A stretch of 64,000 nt of DNA from contig NC_081413.1 of NCBI RefSeq assembly GCF_030272615.1, positions 181,546,951 to 181,610,950 on the forward strand. The letters run 5' to 3'. This DNA is from Cryptomeria japonica. Taxonomy: Eukaryota; Streptophyta; Pinopsida; Cupressales; Cupressaceae. The position numbers and the translations under genes are program-made. The notes under the pieces were generated by a model. That model ran no database searches. It saw nothing but the letters and a program-made list of their open reading frames with translations, and had not been told where the DNA came from. How positions within the stretch are numbered: position 1 is the stretch's first letter; each line of letters begins with the position of its first letter. Positions 11,201-23,975 of this stretch are shown here, in pieces.

Positions 11201-12350
11201 GGGTTTCCATGGCTGTGGAGACTCCTAGTTTTGTGCTTGAGTGTATCCATTAGTATGATACTAATATTAGATTAGTTGCTAAAGAGGGAATAGCATATTC
11301 AAAATTAACTCTTAAAGGAATTTCTCAGATGTTCAATATTTCAACTTATCCATTTGAGAAATATGAATCTACTTAGACGTATAGGAAAAATAAATAAAGA
11401 TGCAATAAAAATATGCATGTTAACTAGTTTCTAGATGATAAAAAGCCTATAGCCTTGTATAAATTTCTAATGGTAATCTACTAGTATAATTTTAAGTAAG
11501 AGATCAATGATATAATCATATTACTTAGAAGAGTTGTAAGGTTGTCTATCATTGGTATGTTTGAACCATGGATGCAAGGGTACATTAACATTGTAAAAGA
11601 TGGAACAACACTTATATGCTGGGCCCAAGTAATAAATGACTCAATTCACCTATACATGATTAGATGTAGAAGGAAACCACAATTTATTATGTCTTCATAT
11701 GTAGAAAAGGGGTATTTTTGACAATTAAACAAAGTTCACACATTATAGAATGGCTTTGGACAAAATTTTGTTTTCCACTATTACTCATATCTACTATAAT
11801 AACCATTAATAAAAAGGTAAAATAGGGTGAATGATATATTTTTCAATGTATTTGGTAAGAACCATTGAATGTGACAACAAAGGTAAAAAATCTCTGTAGG
11901 TGCATAGAATGCAAGCCATCTTAATAGAAATTAGTTCTTTTACTTTGCCACCTTTACTTGAATTAAAATGGAAGGGTTCATTAAAAATCCCTACACATTG
12001 CCAAAATAATTTAATGACAAGCTAATATTAGAAGTTACCAAGTATATTATAGATTCATATGAGGGTTATGAGACATTGCACAAAAGAGGCAATGCAAAGT
12101 TTCATATGAATCTAAGATTGTATACCTACAATGCCCTATCAAATGCCAAAGAGTAAGATAATGAGCTACAATTTATCTATCTTAAACATTTTGAACTAGC
12201 AAGACCTAATTATGACCCCTTAGAGATGATGGAGAATTACATAAATAAGAAAAAGAAACATGAACCTCATGTGAAGTATTTTTATGACACAAAGAAGAGT
12301 AAAAGTGAAATACAAGACTATTGCATCAACATAATTTAGAGGTGAAACTT
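11201..12350 (+). pseudogene. Decayed coding relic of unknown family
   Basis: Plus-strand translation gives long protein-like stretches broken by stops and shifts, such as VETPSFVLECIH, RLVAKEGIAYSKLTLKGIS, RLSIIGMFEPWMQGYI, NAKFHMNLRLYTYNALS and FELARPNYDPLEMMENYI. Several stops are TAG. No catalytic motif is visible. The density of stops and the repeat surroundings point to an old transposon protein. The reading frame is not reconstructed and function is unknown. Confidence 0.4.
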
Positions 12351-12448
12351 GGGAATACATTATTTGGGCAAGAAATTACCCAAATGCTTGCACATTTAAT
12401 TAATACCAATTCGATTTCAAACCCTATCAATAGAGAGGACTAGATTTT

Positions 12449-13385
12449 ATGGTGGCTGATAGAAGGCCCATCGTGAAACCTAAAACTATTTCAAAAGAGT
12501 TGGGGTTTTATTGGTTCCCAAATACTCCTAATGCTCTTTATCACAAAAGTCCCTTACTTATGTGCCAAATCTTCCATGGTGGGAAGGTTTTGAAGCCCAA
12601 TCCACTTCCAAATAGCCCATCCCAAAACCAATGATTAAAAATATAAAATTTTATTTTTTAGTTTTACACTTCTAAAGAGATGGTAAATTTAAAACTACTT
12701 TTGTACTTAATAAATTATTGAGAAATAAACCTAAAATAGAAAAAAAAAAATATAGATATTGTAGATATATATCCATGGCTTTAGGATACAGTCAAGAAAC
12801 ATAGTTCGTAGTAAAAAAGTCATATCGTAATGGAAACATGAGACATTGCTAGGTTGTGTTATAATTGTAGATTTGAAAAAAATAAACATAATTTTGTATA
12901 TCAAATATCTCACTTTTAAATTCTGAAAGCTAAGTATAAGTAAAGGAATAATATGTTGAGAATTAGGAGCGGATAAAGAAATACCAAACTAGATTTAAAC
13001 AAACAATTGATGTGTAGAAAATAAACTCAACACGAGTTATGTGATTCACCATTAAAGATTAAATCCACATAAAATCTTATATTAATTGTTGCAACAAATG
13101 CATAGTCTCTTCATCATTTTTACATATTTTAACTCTCTAAATATAATAAGACTATAAGAAAATGAAGAGAAAGAAAGAAGAAGAACAATCAAATGATCAT
13201 TGGACTTCACACATTTAACATAATGTTGAAATTTTGATTAATGCAAGAGGCGCCATGGATGAATCTTCTTACATATTCTTTAGAAGGAAAAGAGTCTTTC
13301 AATGGCCACAACTACTAGTTTGTGTATAGTTTTAGGGTGTATAATCTTTATCACCACTAGTTTTAGAAGAATTGCTCAAAGTTAT
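12449..13385. repeat. Repeat R2, uninterrupted copy
   Basis: About 0.9 kb matched by 15935-16484 plus 28325-28655, which are two halves of one copy separated by Gypsy1. Shared words include ggatacagtcaagaaacat, gaaacatgagacaatgcta and gacttcacacatttaacata. Divergence is substantial, with many substitutions and small indels, so it is old. Non-coding. Confidence 0.8.
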
Positions 13386-13514
13386 TCTTTAGTTTTATAA
13401 ATTCATTCAATGAATCTAGTAAAATTTCCATAGATCTTGTCATTTAAAACTGTAAAAAATGAGGATTAGCTAGCATAAGACATTTCAAATGCAACTTAAA
13501 TTGGGCTTCAACTT

Positions 13515-13760
13515 TCTATTCATGGAGGGCATAAAAAGGTTTGTCTTGAGAGTGATTCCCTCAATATCATTAATTGTTTGATTAGACAGACACCTCCTAG
13601 TTGGACAATCAAACACTTAATCCAGGACTGCCTCGCTTTGATTGCCAAGTTGGATGAAATTTGAATTACCCATGTTTTTCAGGAAGGTAATCAACATGCG
13701 GATTACATGGACAACTTAGGTGTGGTGTATGAGAAAATAAAATGGTGGACGATAGGGGAA
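13515..13760 (+). pseudogene. LINE-type RNase H remnant
   Basis: The frame reads HKKVCLESDSLNIINCLIRQ, then WTIKHLIQDCLALIAKLDEI, a TGA, and ITHVFQEGNQHADYMDNLGV. This is the RNase H of plant L1-type LINEs, whose end normally reads HVYREGNxxADxLANLG. The catalytic-type Asp in ESDSL and in HADY are still visible. Reverse transcriptase is not present upstream, where repeat R2 ends. Confidence 0.75.
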
Positions 13761-13939
13761 ACATTCCCAATACACTTGTGTGAGTTGACATGAAGGGATA
13801 CTGAAAAATCTTGTTTACTTCCAATGGTCGAATATTAATGATGCTATCTCGTCACATGAGTAAAGCCACTTATTGTAATAAGGAATCGACACAACGATAG
13901 GGACTCTAGATTATTCTTGATTGCTCGGTTTTGTGTCTC

Positions 13940-15535
13940 CTAGCTCGGGTTTGGGATTAAGATTGTGAACCTCCTAATCAACAAGGCTAGTGCTAGAAAT
14001 AGGAACAAAATAAGGAAATGTGGACTAAAATTTCAGATGGTAGTCTTGTTCCATACATAAAAAAAACTACATGGTCAAGATCCTAGAGTGATGAAAGGGT
14101 TTGTGAAGGGTTGTAATACTGACATTCTCAATTCTTTTGGTGCTGAATTTAGAGTTGATGAGGCGTTTATTTCCAAAGTTACTGGTTTGAAAATGGAAGT
14201 AATTTTTTTACAGAGAGAGAACAGTGATGGAAAAAGACCTAATTGCGTTCTTTGACAAACAGAGTGAAAGGGACAGAGTAAGGAAAATGGCGGATGGGGG
14301 CTATAACAAAAAATATCTCTCAAGTCTCTAGGAGGATGTGGTGAAGGTGATTATGAGGTACATCACCCTAGATGGCCGATTTTCTAGTATTTTTTCTATC
14401 ATTTCACTATTTTAAATCATTTTAGACATGATAAGAAAAAATTTATGCCTTTTTATTTACTCTATTCCTTGGAGCATAGTATTTCTAATCATGCTAAAAA
14501 TAGTAAGAACCATGTTTTACATGAGGGACTGATTCTCCTTATCATGGAATATGCCAAAGTGCATGAGGTCAAGCCCTCCCCTATCCACAATATTGAAAAA
14601 AACCCTAAACCCTTGTCTAAACCTGATGTTCATGTGGTGTCAGACATCAAATTTGATGAGAATGGATAAGGTGAATTTTCCATGGATTGGTATGACCTTC
14701 ATGTGCTAGATGATGACCCAGATTACTGGCTCTTGGAGGAAGAGGGACCCCCCAAAAGGCCACTCCCGATACTAATAGTAGAAAGAAGAGTAAACCCCAC
14801 CCCAAACTTGTAGCTAAAAAAATCAAAACTCCTCCTTCCAAACCCTAAGAGCTAAGCCATAATAGCTCTAAAAAGAAAAAGGTAGGGAAATCGATGGAGA
14901 CAAAAGGAAAAAGAGAAGACGAGATTAAATTGGCTATTCCCCTCTATGTGGATTAGGTGGACCCATAAGATAACAAAACTAATGAGGTGGATATTGATGT
15001 GCTTCTCGCTAATTTGACCACTAGTCAGGAGAAGTTCTTCTACTGGGTGATTAGCAAAATCCTCTTCATGAAATAGGGGATAAAAGATATTATCAACACC
15101 TTTATTGAGAATCCAATGCCTGATAAAAATGTCAAGCTCCTGAATATGACTCAGAAATTAACTGAAGATGTGAAGGTCATGAAAACGGAGCATGAAGCTA
15201 GAATAGCCAATTTGGAGAAGAGTATGGATGAACTAAATGGTAATCTTAGGGGTTTGGTGGAGACTAGTAAAGAGGCCTCAAAAAGGTGAATGAGAAAATT
15301 GTCGTTCAGAAAGCCCAACCACTCAGCAATATGCCACCTTCAGCTACCAAGTCTAAAAAGAAAAAAATTGATATAAATCTATAATGAGAGGAAGTTTAGG
15401 TGTCTATTGGACCTTCTACCAGGACTAGGAGTAGGATCTAGGAGAAAAGTGCCATGAGTTTCATCATGGAGGAGCTCAAAGAAATAAACAAAAACATAAT
15501 TCAGAAAAATTTTGAGCTTATGAAAGCTCTTGGTT
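13940..15535 (+). pseudogene. Decayed retroelement coding relic with coiled coil
   Basis: Fragments in plus-strand frames include MKGFVKGCNTDILNSFGAEF (about 14092), LILLIMEYAKVHEVKPSPIH (about 14530), a Lys-rich stretch (about 14750-14940) and a heptad-rich segment at about 15090-15290 (MTQKLTEDVKVMKTEHEARI, then NLEKSMDELNGNLRGL) that would form a coiled coil. Stops and shifts interrupt it. The layout resembles first open frames of plant retroelements, but I cannot assign a family. Confidence 0.4.
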
Positions 15536-15934
15536 AGTTTTTTGGCTAGTTTGTTTTGGTAGTTTGGCCTTGGTTTCTCTGTCTTTCATGTCGGGCTCTT
15601 CTCCAGTTCGCTACTAGTTAATTGTTTTGTTTTTGGATTTGGTTGTTGGTTCGCTATTTTTTTTTCTATTTTGTTGTTGGTTCTTCTCTGGTTTGCTACT
15701 AGTTAATTGTTATGTTTTTGGATTTGGCTTTTGGGTCCCTATAAAACTCATATATATTAATAAAAAACTAGCATAAGTCATTTTGTGAAAATAGTAAAAT
15801 TGAATTAACTTTGAAAGAGACTCGTAAGTCAAGACCTAACAATTAAAATCTTGGAAAACTAAACTTCTTATGAACTTAATTTTTTTCAAGAGACCTAAGA
15901 TTATGCTATAGAAATCTAACTATGTTTGTATGTT
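15536..15934 (+). other. T-rich non-coding stretch with internal duplication
   Basis: The text ctactagttaattgtt...gtttttggatttgg occurs twice (about 15610-15645 and 15695-15730). It then reads cttttgggtccctataaaac and becomes AT-rich. Similar gggtccc...aaaac words end the insertion at 3578-5133, so this may be the tail of a related retroposon. No gene. Confidence 0.3.
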
Positions 15935-16484
15935 GTAGAAAGTCCATGTTAACATAAAATTGTTTCAAAAGAGATAAGGTTTTATTTCTTTCCAAACTCT
16001 CCAAATACTTTTTATCAAAAAAATCCCTTAATTTTGCATTAAACCTCTCATGATGAGAAAGGTTTGAATTCCAATCCTCTTTAAGTAGCCCATCCAAAAA
16101 CTAATGAATAAAAAAGTTAAAACTAAAATTTTCACTCTTATGCTTCTAAAAAGATGGTAAATTTAAAACTACATTTTATATCTAAAATAGGAAAATATTT
16201 TAAAAATATTATATATTGGATATAGCCTTGACTTTAGGATACAGTCAAGAAACATGGCTCCATAGGGAAAAAAAATATAGAAATGGAAACATGAGACAAT
16301 GCTATGTTCTATTTACACTTCTAGATTTGAGTAAAATAAATATAAATTTGTATATCAAATATCTCACTTTCGAGTTTATATGAATGCAATGAGACTTATC
16401 AAATTATGGAAGCTAAGTGTAAGTGAAGGTATAATATATTGAGAATTAAAAACGGATAAAAGGAATCTAAGATCAAATTTAAAT
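15935..16484. repeat. Repeat R2, left half of the interrupted copy
   Basis: Matches 12449-13005. It stops at gatcaaatttaaat, where Gypsy1 begins. The uninterrupted copy reads ctagatttaaacaaac here, which fixes the insertion point. Confidence 0.8.
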
Positions 16485-17667
16485 TATAGGGGAAGAGATT
16501 TTCCCCCTTCCAAGATGATGAATCTCAAAAGGCAAATCAGTCCGCCACTACCTCTTCGAGCTGGTGCTAAGATGAGCTAGGGAATAACAACTAAACTAAC
16601 TAAAACACAAAATTACAATGCAAAAATAATAAATATAAAAAAATTGAGTTTACAGAATAGTGTAATACCAAAAGAATATTATACCTTATAGTTGGGGATC
16701 TCTAGGGTTTTGGACGCCAGCGCGAGGCATAGACACCAACATGGCATGCTATTGTCTGTACGGCCCGCAGACTGAAAAGTCTCAAAATCCAACTCTGTAT
16801 ACAGTTTCCTACACTGAGACAAGGAAAATTGTTGGGGTTGTATAGAGGCTTGCCTCAATCAGATCCCCATTTGGGTGTTTCCACTACCACAAACATCTAG
16901 GTAAATAGATTGGAAAGATAAATTGGAAACTTAGTAAACTAGAAACTTGGAAATATGCAAATAGAAACTATGCTAAGCTTAATGGAAGAAAACCCCTATT
17001 TCATGCATTAAATATTGGAAATATTTGAAATGAGAGAAATATTTAGTGCACCTAGATAATAGATACAATCAATAATGCAAAGGACTCATTGCATGTAGTG
17101 AAAATGGATTAAAGAGAAGATGAGGCATAAGGCCAAACCCCTCTTTGTTGAAGATGTGAATGTGGCGAAGCTCGCAATAGTATTCATTGGTAAGAGTCAG
17201 CACAAGATAGTTCTAGCTCGATGTTAGTAGAGTGTGTATCCAAGAGAATGGAGAGAGAAAGATAGCAATGAGAGTGTGAGAGTGCAAACAGAGTCCAATA
17301 GCTAAGAACCCAAGTGAGAACCCTTCAAAATGAGCTAGGAAGGGTTCTTAAACCCGAAAAGGGGTGCGGAGATCCGTTATGGCAAGACACAAGCTAAGGG
17401 ACATGCGTTAGCTAGCATCCAACTCACTGCCAGATTCAAGATTCCACCATCTTTTCAGGATGTTAGCAAAGTGCACAGATGTCCCCGCATCATGTTGCCA
17501 TCCATCCAAAAGTAGGCCCAAAGGGGCTTTTAAGGCATTCTGAGGCACTTTGTCTATTGAATCCAAGATGCCAAATTAACATAATTTTGATCATAGATTT
17601 TTTATAAATGCACTAGGTGTTATGCATAAGTGTCTTAAATGCACCAAGCGCAATTTAGGACACTACA
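16485..17667 (-). repeat. Gypsy1 3' LTR
   Basis: On the plus strand it runs from tataggggaagag to ttaggacactaca, so the minus strand starts TGTAGTGTCC. It pairs with 27136-28319. The outer TG/CA end reads TA in both LTRs. Confidence 0.88.
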
Positions 17668-17680
17668 TTTTCCCCTAGTT
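17668..17680 (-). promoter_or_regulatory. Gypsy1 polypurine tract
   Basis: The minus strand reads AACTAGGGGAAAA directly before the LTR start TGTAGTG, the expected plus-strand primer. Confidence 0.75.
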
Positions 17681-18189
17681 TAGAGGATTGATCGGCTCTA
17701 AGGATCAGTCACACTAAAGTAGTTTGGAAAGACATGTTCATTAAGCTCACACAGTGCAATAAACTTAGTAGATGCAATAAATAATTAGCCAAAAAGGATA
17801 TTGTAGAAACCACAGAGGTCAAGTTAGTGATCACGAGCAATACCCCCAAGTATCCACGAGGAAACCCAATATTTGGTATGATGAATTCAATACTGCAAGA
17901 CTAGAAAAGTTGTTAGCACAAAAAAAGGAGGAAGCTACTTCGGCGAGAAGAATGCTTATGGAGTGTTAATATGGATAGAAGAAAAAAATCAGATGAAGGC
18001 AAGTATATGTCCCCTCGTGTTTTGCCCCCAGCAAGGTGGGGAAAACAAGAAGGAAAATGAGCCAAAATTGTCCAAAATGGGCAAAAGCCATTTCAGGAAA
18101 AAATTAGGCTATATACTCGAAAGTGGGCCCCAAGAACGATCATTGTTACTATTAACTGCGGGCATTCTAGCTGAGATTTGAATAGAATT
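17681..18189. other. Gypsy1 3' untranslated region
   Basis: No coding signal on either strand beyond short chance frames. The sequence separates the polypurine tract from the antisense PMD relic and so would hold that gene's promoter. I see no clear TATA box. Confidence 0.4.
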
Positions 18190-20640
18190 CGAGCGAAAAT
18201 GCCACACAAACAAGAGTTTAGGGCTAGCAAGATTGAGGAGTTGTGGACTATGGTTGAGCAGGGTAGTGATCCTGACCAGATACAACACAAAACGTGCCTT
18301 GTTTTGTATTTTTTAGTGCTTTTTTGGAGCATTTTATCCAAATGACTGCGAAGGTATCCTTGGGACATGCTATAGTCCGATCTACATGCATGCATCATAG
18401 ATAGGCTTGTTCATCTATACGATGCGTTGTCATCCTAAAAGGGCACTGGCATCCAGAAGATACGATGTCGTCTTCTAGATGCATAGGTGTCTGTTGGAAA
18501 AGTGAAATCAAAACCAATGACAAACTTGTTTGTGTGTAGACATTGCTCGAGATATGGGAGCACACATCGGGACACTAGTTGCAGATGTTGTGAAGTTGAG
18601 CAGATGAGTTGTTAGCTGCCGATAGATGACTCCTCTGTAGAGTAGGTTTATGGTTGACATACATGTTGTTCGAGTTTCAGTTCCATGCCCTGATGCTATG
18701 GGCATTGATGGAGAGGTGGGACGTGGACACCATGTCCTTCCATCCACCCATAGGAGAGATAATTGTGACACTGATTGACATCTACCACATTCTATGGCTT
18801 CCCATCTGAGTGGAGCGAGTGTCACCAGCAATCCTTTCTACAGTGGAGCTGGTTAGACAATAGTAGTGGGCCCCGGGGTAGAGGATAAACACTATAGGTC
18901 ATGTATACTTGTGAGCATTGGGCGAGGGACAAGTGATGATTCCTTTGGTATGGTACATTATGATCGCAATCATTGCATGACAGGTATTGACAAAGGGTTG
19001 TGGTTCAAAGGTGACTGCAGGTTTTGTCCCCTTGGTCCGAGAGATGGAGAGACAGACAATGTACACGTGGGGTCATAGTATGTTGGCCCATCTATACTAC
19101 GAGCTCTCTTAGTACGTGCACCACAAGTATCAAATCCTGACAGTGTGCACCCTACTATAGGTTTGGGCATTCGAGCACATCACTTACACGTGGCCAGTTG
19201 AATTTTCGACATTGATGCCCTTGGACATGCCATGGGCACATGCGTATCCATTGCGGCATGAAGGATGGAAAATGGGGGACCTCACCTACTGGAGGATCAC
19301 CATCGACCATCTCGAGATTGAAGATGTGATCTAACAGCCATACCTAGACATAGGATCTAGACCACAGACCGCACATTGCTCTCGTAGATGCAGAGAGACT
19401 ATTTCCTACTCAGTCGCCAGAACCATGTGGTGATGTCCTACTACTGGCGACGATGCATGCGGCAGTTCAGACAGGTGAAGACTATTCCACGTACTATTGC
19501 TACCTATGCACAATCGGCCAAGAGTGTGTTATGACATCAGGACCTGCCCCTTCATACCCTCAGAGACCTACATGATAGTCCGCAAGGGAGTGATGATGAT
19601 GACATCGCCCCATAGCTTGATATAGACAATGTTGAAATCACGCTGGGGTTCATAGCCTGGTGGGGCAGAGGAGGTCTGGCATCGATCTTTCCACTCGATG
19701 CAGAGGGGGGAGACACTAGAGCTCTAGGGGGGGAGACACTAGAGCTCTAGGGGGAGAGAATGATGACCAAGCCTCTATGAGCGATGAGGGCGAGAGGCCA
19801 AAATGGAGACGACGAATGAAGAGTCTGAGTCCAGACTGAGCTATACCGGCTGCTAGGGGTCTTCCACCATCACCTATTGTACCACCAACTATGCCTCGAG
19901 CACAACCAATAACATTAGTGACTATTAAGGGAACCTCTAATAGGGTGCCTCCGTAGGATCTAGACTAGTAGAGGGGCGATCCTGGTATGTACTTGTAGTT
20001 TCAGTTGATGTACTTTAGTATTTTCTTTGTATATGCATAGATGTATATTTTTTTGGACATGATGGATATTGATGTGAAATTTTTTGTGGTTGCAGAGAGT
20101 GTAGCCTAGTGGTTGAGCTTCATCCACGAGGGGCTTGCAAAGGTCGTCCCTGATGTGCAAACTTAGGGTCTTGTGCTAGACATCTACCGACCCCTCCAAT
20201 CAGTAGGGAGACATGTGTAGTTATTCGAGCCTATAGCATGGCTACAAAAAACATATGAGGAGGATCGAGTTGAGCTGGTACAAGGAGAAACACAACTAGC
20301 TAGTAGCCACTGTGATGGGGTAGCGAGGTCAGGCCTTTTAGGAGGTCTGCACTATTCTCAAAGAGAGAGACCAGACAAGGATGCGAGTTGAGAGTGTCGA
20401 GAGGGAACATGATGCTCTATAGAGCAAGATCGATGACCTTTAGTGACGGGTGGATTCTACACAATAGGGCACTTAGACCACCATTGAGTGCACCGGTTGA
20501 TTTGAGATCTCTAGGCATCATGCCAGTAAGAGACAATGACATGAGAGGAGCTGATGACACAACGAGATATTGTTGTTAAGTTACAAGGAGAGTTGAGGGT
20601 TCTACGATCACGGGGCACCACTACCATGAGATCATAGCTA
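18190..20640 (+). pseudogene. Antisense plant-mobile-domain (PMD) gene relic in Gypsy1
   Basis: Plus-strand translation, opposite to pol, shows broken PMD motifs. LMERWDVDTMSFHPPIGEII followed by VTLIDIYHILWLPI (about 18690-18810) matches the family pattern ERW...TFHLP.GEMT.TLEDV...LGLP. A further segment, VWAFEHITYTWPVEF (about 19165-19205), matches the WAWEH region. Many stops and shifts. The 3' part (19330-20640) is less clear. PMD proteins (MAIN/MAIL relatives) are shared by hosts and plant transposons. The second copy in element C2 has the same position and polarity. Confidence 0.7.
19706..19752. repeat. Short tandem duplication
   Basis: gggggagacactagagctct is repeated back to back (about 19706-19751), within the 3' region of Gypsy1. 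Confidence 0.8.
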
Positions 20641-21300
20641 AACCTCAGTTAGACAACCTTTGTGCCATGATCAGGATCTACCAACGCCAGTGACCTCGAG
20701 GACACGTCCAACAGAGTAGTCATGACACATTTTTTATTCATTCCATGTAGAACATCATTTTTTTTTTGGTATATATACGCAAATGTATTTATGTATATTA
20801 GAGACACATATGACAATATCATGTGTTTTGGTAGTGATGTAATACATGTACATTGATATGATACATTAGACACACACACACACACATATCTATATATATA
20901 TGAGATTCAACATTGTGGTTATATCTTGTGTTCCCATTGATGGATGTTGTTGTTATTTTATATTCTTATGTGATGGATGATTTAGAGTTAGATGTCTATC
21001 ATGATTTAATTTACATATGTTCATATGCATGATTAATTCTTATGATGATCTATATATATAGAGATACATGTGCACACACACAAAGATGAATGTCATGTCG
21101 ATGAAGGATATGTGTTAGGATGTGACCCCCCATAGGCATCTAGGTATAAAGCATAAGACACATATTGCGCATCTTCTATACATAGTATCTACGTAGGTGT
21201 GCGGCATTGATCAACTCTTTAAGAGGAGTGTCATCCCTGGGGGATAAACCATAGGCACCAGAACCATAAATAGAGGTGACGATGTATAAACCTAACCAAT
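20641..21300. other. Non-coding spacer with (CA)n/(TA)n microsatellite
   Basis: Between the antisense PMD relic and the end of pol. A compound microsatellite, acacacacacacacacatat followed by ctatatatatat, lies at about 20872-20902 and a smaller one at about 21051-21080. No gene seen. Confidence 0.6.
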
Positions 21301-21355
21301 TAGGGATAAATTTCCCTCTTTGGTTAGGTCGTGCATTAACATTTCTCTAGTTCTC

Positions 21356-22330
21356 TTAAAGAACCAGGTCACCTATCTTAAAGGTTCGAGGTAGCACTCT
21401 TTGGTTATATTGTTTGGATAGAAACTTTTGATATGCGTGAAGATGTGGAAGGGTGTTTAAGCAGTGCTCATCCAACAATTCAAGTTGATTTAAATGAAGA
21501 ATGTGATAGGGGTTATCATCAATAACCCCTTTTAAGGAGGCCCGCAAAGAGGGAATCTCCAATTCAAGAGGCATAATAAAATTGACACCATACACGAGGT
21601 TGTAGGGCATCATTCTTGTAGCTATACGAACACTCATGCGATAGGCCCATAATGCGTATACTAATTGCAAATGCCAATGTTTACCATGTTTAGTGATGGT
21701 ATTGTGTAAGAGTTGTTCAATGGTTTTGTTAGATGCTTCCTCTTGACCATTATATTACGTGTAGTAAGGTGTAGAAAAACGGTGTTGAATGTGAATTTTT
21801 TTAAGAAACTGCTTAACCTCCTTATTCTTAAAAGGTGTACCATTATCTAAAATAAGGATAGCAGGTAAGACAAATCAAGAAATGATGTTATCCATGATGA
21901 AGCCACAAATCATACCGATAGTAGTTGATCTCAGCGGTACTGCCTTGACCCACTTCGTGAAGTAATATGTAGCGGTGATAATGAAGATGTGACCTTTAGA
22001 CAAAGGGGGAAATATCTTGTCAATGATGTCCAATCCCCAAGTTTGGAAAGTCCATGGAGAGACCTAACTACAGAGCTCCTATGTAGGGGCTCAAATCAGA
22101 TTACTATGATGTTGACATTGGGGGCACTTTTTGACAAAGGCAAAGGAATCTTGTTCCATCATTTGCCAATAGTACCCCATGTGGATCAGTTTGTGTATCA
22201 AATATTTTCCTCTAAAATGCCCACCTCCAGAGCTTGAGTGGGCTTCCTTAAGGGCAAGGGGGGTCTCAGATTTTGTTAGACATCACAAAAGAAGACCATG
22301 TATGATCTCCTATTAAGCACGTTAGATAGG
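21356..22330 (-). pseudogene. Gypsy1 integrase relic
   Basis: Zinc-binding part HMGYYWQMMEQDSFAF then VKKCPQCQHH at about 22090-22200. The catalytic core has WGLDIIDKI (first Asp), LILDNGTPF (second Asp) and NGQEEASNKTI (Glu). The C-terminal part is LVYALWAYRMSVRIATRMMP then YNLVYGVNFIMPLELEIPSL, closing with LPRTFKIGDLVL. The three acidic residues survive, but stops and at least one shift near 21660-21840 break the frame. The Tat-like wording fits the RNase H order. Confidence 0.88.
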
Positions 22331-22359
22331 ATAATGTAATGAGTGGCCAACTTCTAAAC

Positions 22360-23565
22360 CTACACATGCAAAATTTTGTTGGCGTCATCAAGAAAACTTT
22401 CAGTTTTTATATAATTGAAAATATGTGTGAACCATTCTCCCAAATCGGCATGATTACAGATAAGGTCATCGAATCGATTTTGATCAGATACGGCTGGAGA
22501 GTGGAGGACATGTATCACAAAGTAGTATTCATCCTGACCAAAGTCTAGGCCTACAAGGGAAGCAACACTTGCCATTGCATCCGCATGACAATTTTTCCTC
22601 CATGAGATGCTATCGATCATGTAAGTAGCGAATTGATTTAGTATGGTCAATACCAAATCCTTATACTGAGACAACTTCAACTTCTTAACATGATAGGCAC
22701 CCGTCACTTGGTTTACAAAAAGTTCAGAATCTCTGTGGATGTGGATGTTCTTTACTCCCATGACAATTGCAGCATGAAGTCCTACAATCAGAACCTCATA
22801 CTTGACGATGTTATTTGTACAATGAAATTCTAAACGAAAAGAGAGAGAAACTAGCTTTCCTTTGGGTGAGATGAAAACCACACTTGCGCCTACGCCAATT
22901 TGACACCTCGAGCCATCAAAATACATGTCCCACATGGAGTCTTGGTTAATGATCAGACCATCCTCATCAGGGTTGGCATCATCAAGAAAACTTTCAGTTT
23001 TTATATAATTGAAAATATGTGTGAACCATTCTCCCAAATCGGCATGGTTACAGATAAGGTCATCAAATCGATTTTGATCAGATATGGCTGGAGAGTGGAG
23101 GACATGTATCACAAAGTAGTATTCATCTTGACCAAAGTCTAGGCCTACAAGGGAAGCAACGCTTGCCATTGCATCCGCATGACAATTTTCCCTCCATGAG
23201 ATGCTATCGATCATGTAAGTAGTGAATTGATTTAGTATGGTCAATACCAAATCCTTATACTGAGACAACTTCAACTTCTTAACACGATAGGCACCCGTCA
23301 CTTGGTTTACAAAAAGTTCAGAATCTCTGTGGATGTGGATGTTCTTTACTCCCATGACAATTGCAACATGAAGTCCTACAATCAAAACCTCATACTTGAC
23401 GATGTTATTTGTACAATGAAATTCTAAACAAAAAGAGAGAGAAACTAGCTTTCCTTCGGGTGAGATGAAAACCACACTTGCGCCTATGCCAATTTGACAC
23501 CTCGAGCCATCAAAATACATGTCCCACATGGAGTCTTGGTTAATGATCAGACCATCCTCATCAGG
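22360..23565 (-). pseudogene. Gypsy1 second RNase H, tandemly duplicated in frame
   Basis: A 389-codon open frame contains two copies of one RNase H, each opening WDMYFDGSRCQIG and carrying NNIVKYEVLIVGLH, HRDSELFVNQVTGAY and NCHADAMASVASLVGL. The period is 198 codons (594 bp): about 22378-22971 and 22972-23565. This is the RNase H that in Tat elements follows the ordinary one. The copies differ at about 8 of 191 residues, far less than the LTRs do, so the duplication is probably younger than the insertion. The usual AEYEA is VKYEV, so the catalytic Glu is altered or shifted. Confidence 0.9.
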
Positions 23566-23975
23566 GAAGAGGTCTAAGGTGGGAAAAGACTTGTCTAAGG
23601 GAGCATCAGCTAACTAATCGATAATAAATTTCCCTTTGATTGACTTCTGAGTTATGAAGTGCGGGTCAAATTTAGAGAGAAGCATCACCCACTTGGCCAG
23701 ACTTCTTGAGAGATCAGACTTTACAAAGAGGTGCTTGAGGATATCATTTTTAGTAATGACCCGTATTTCTACATCGAAGATGTAGTGTCTCAACTTCTGA
23801 GTGGCGAAGAAAAGGGCCAAGCATTGTTTTTCCATAGCAGAATATAGAGTTTCGTATTATATAAAAGTATGGCTGATGTAATAGACTTCTCTTTCCCACC
23901 CTTCGTCATTGCGTTGGGCTAATAATGTCGCTAAAGCATGAGATGAAGCTGACACATATAAGAAGAAAGGTCTAT
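23566..23975 (-). pseudogene. Gypsy1 first RNase H relic
   Basis: The minus strand encodes FFLYVSASSHALATLLAQRN, then YSAMEKQCLALFFATQKLRH and LAKWVMLLSKFDPHFITQKS. This matches the gypsy RNase H after RT (usual EKTCLALVWATQRLRHY and AQKAIKG). It is broken by a TAA in THFI*YETLYSA. It joins the second RNase H through a short linker. Confidence 0.85.

Noticed and set aside
18508-18831. Open frame of 107 codons on the minus strand
   Set aside because: It is the complementary strand of the PMD relic, whose plus-strand reading has recognisable motifs.
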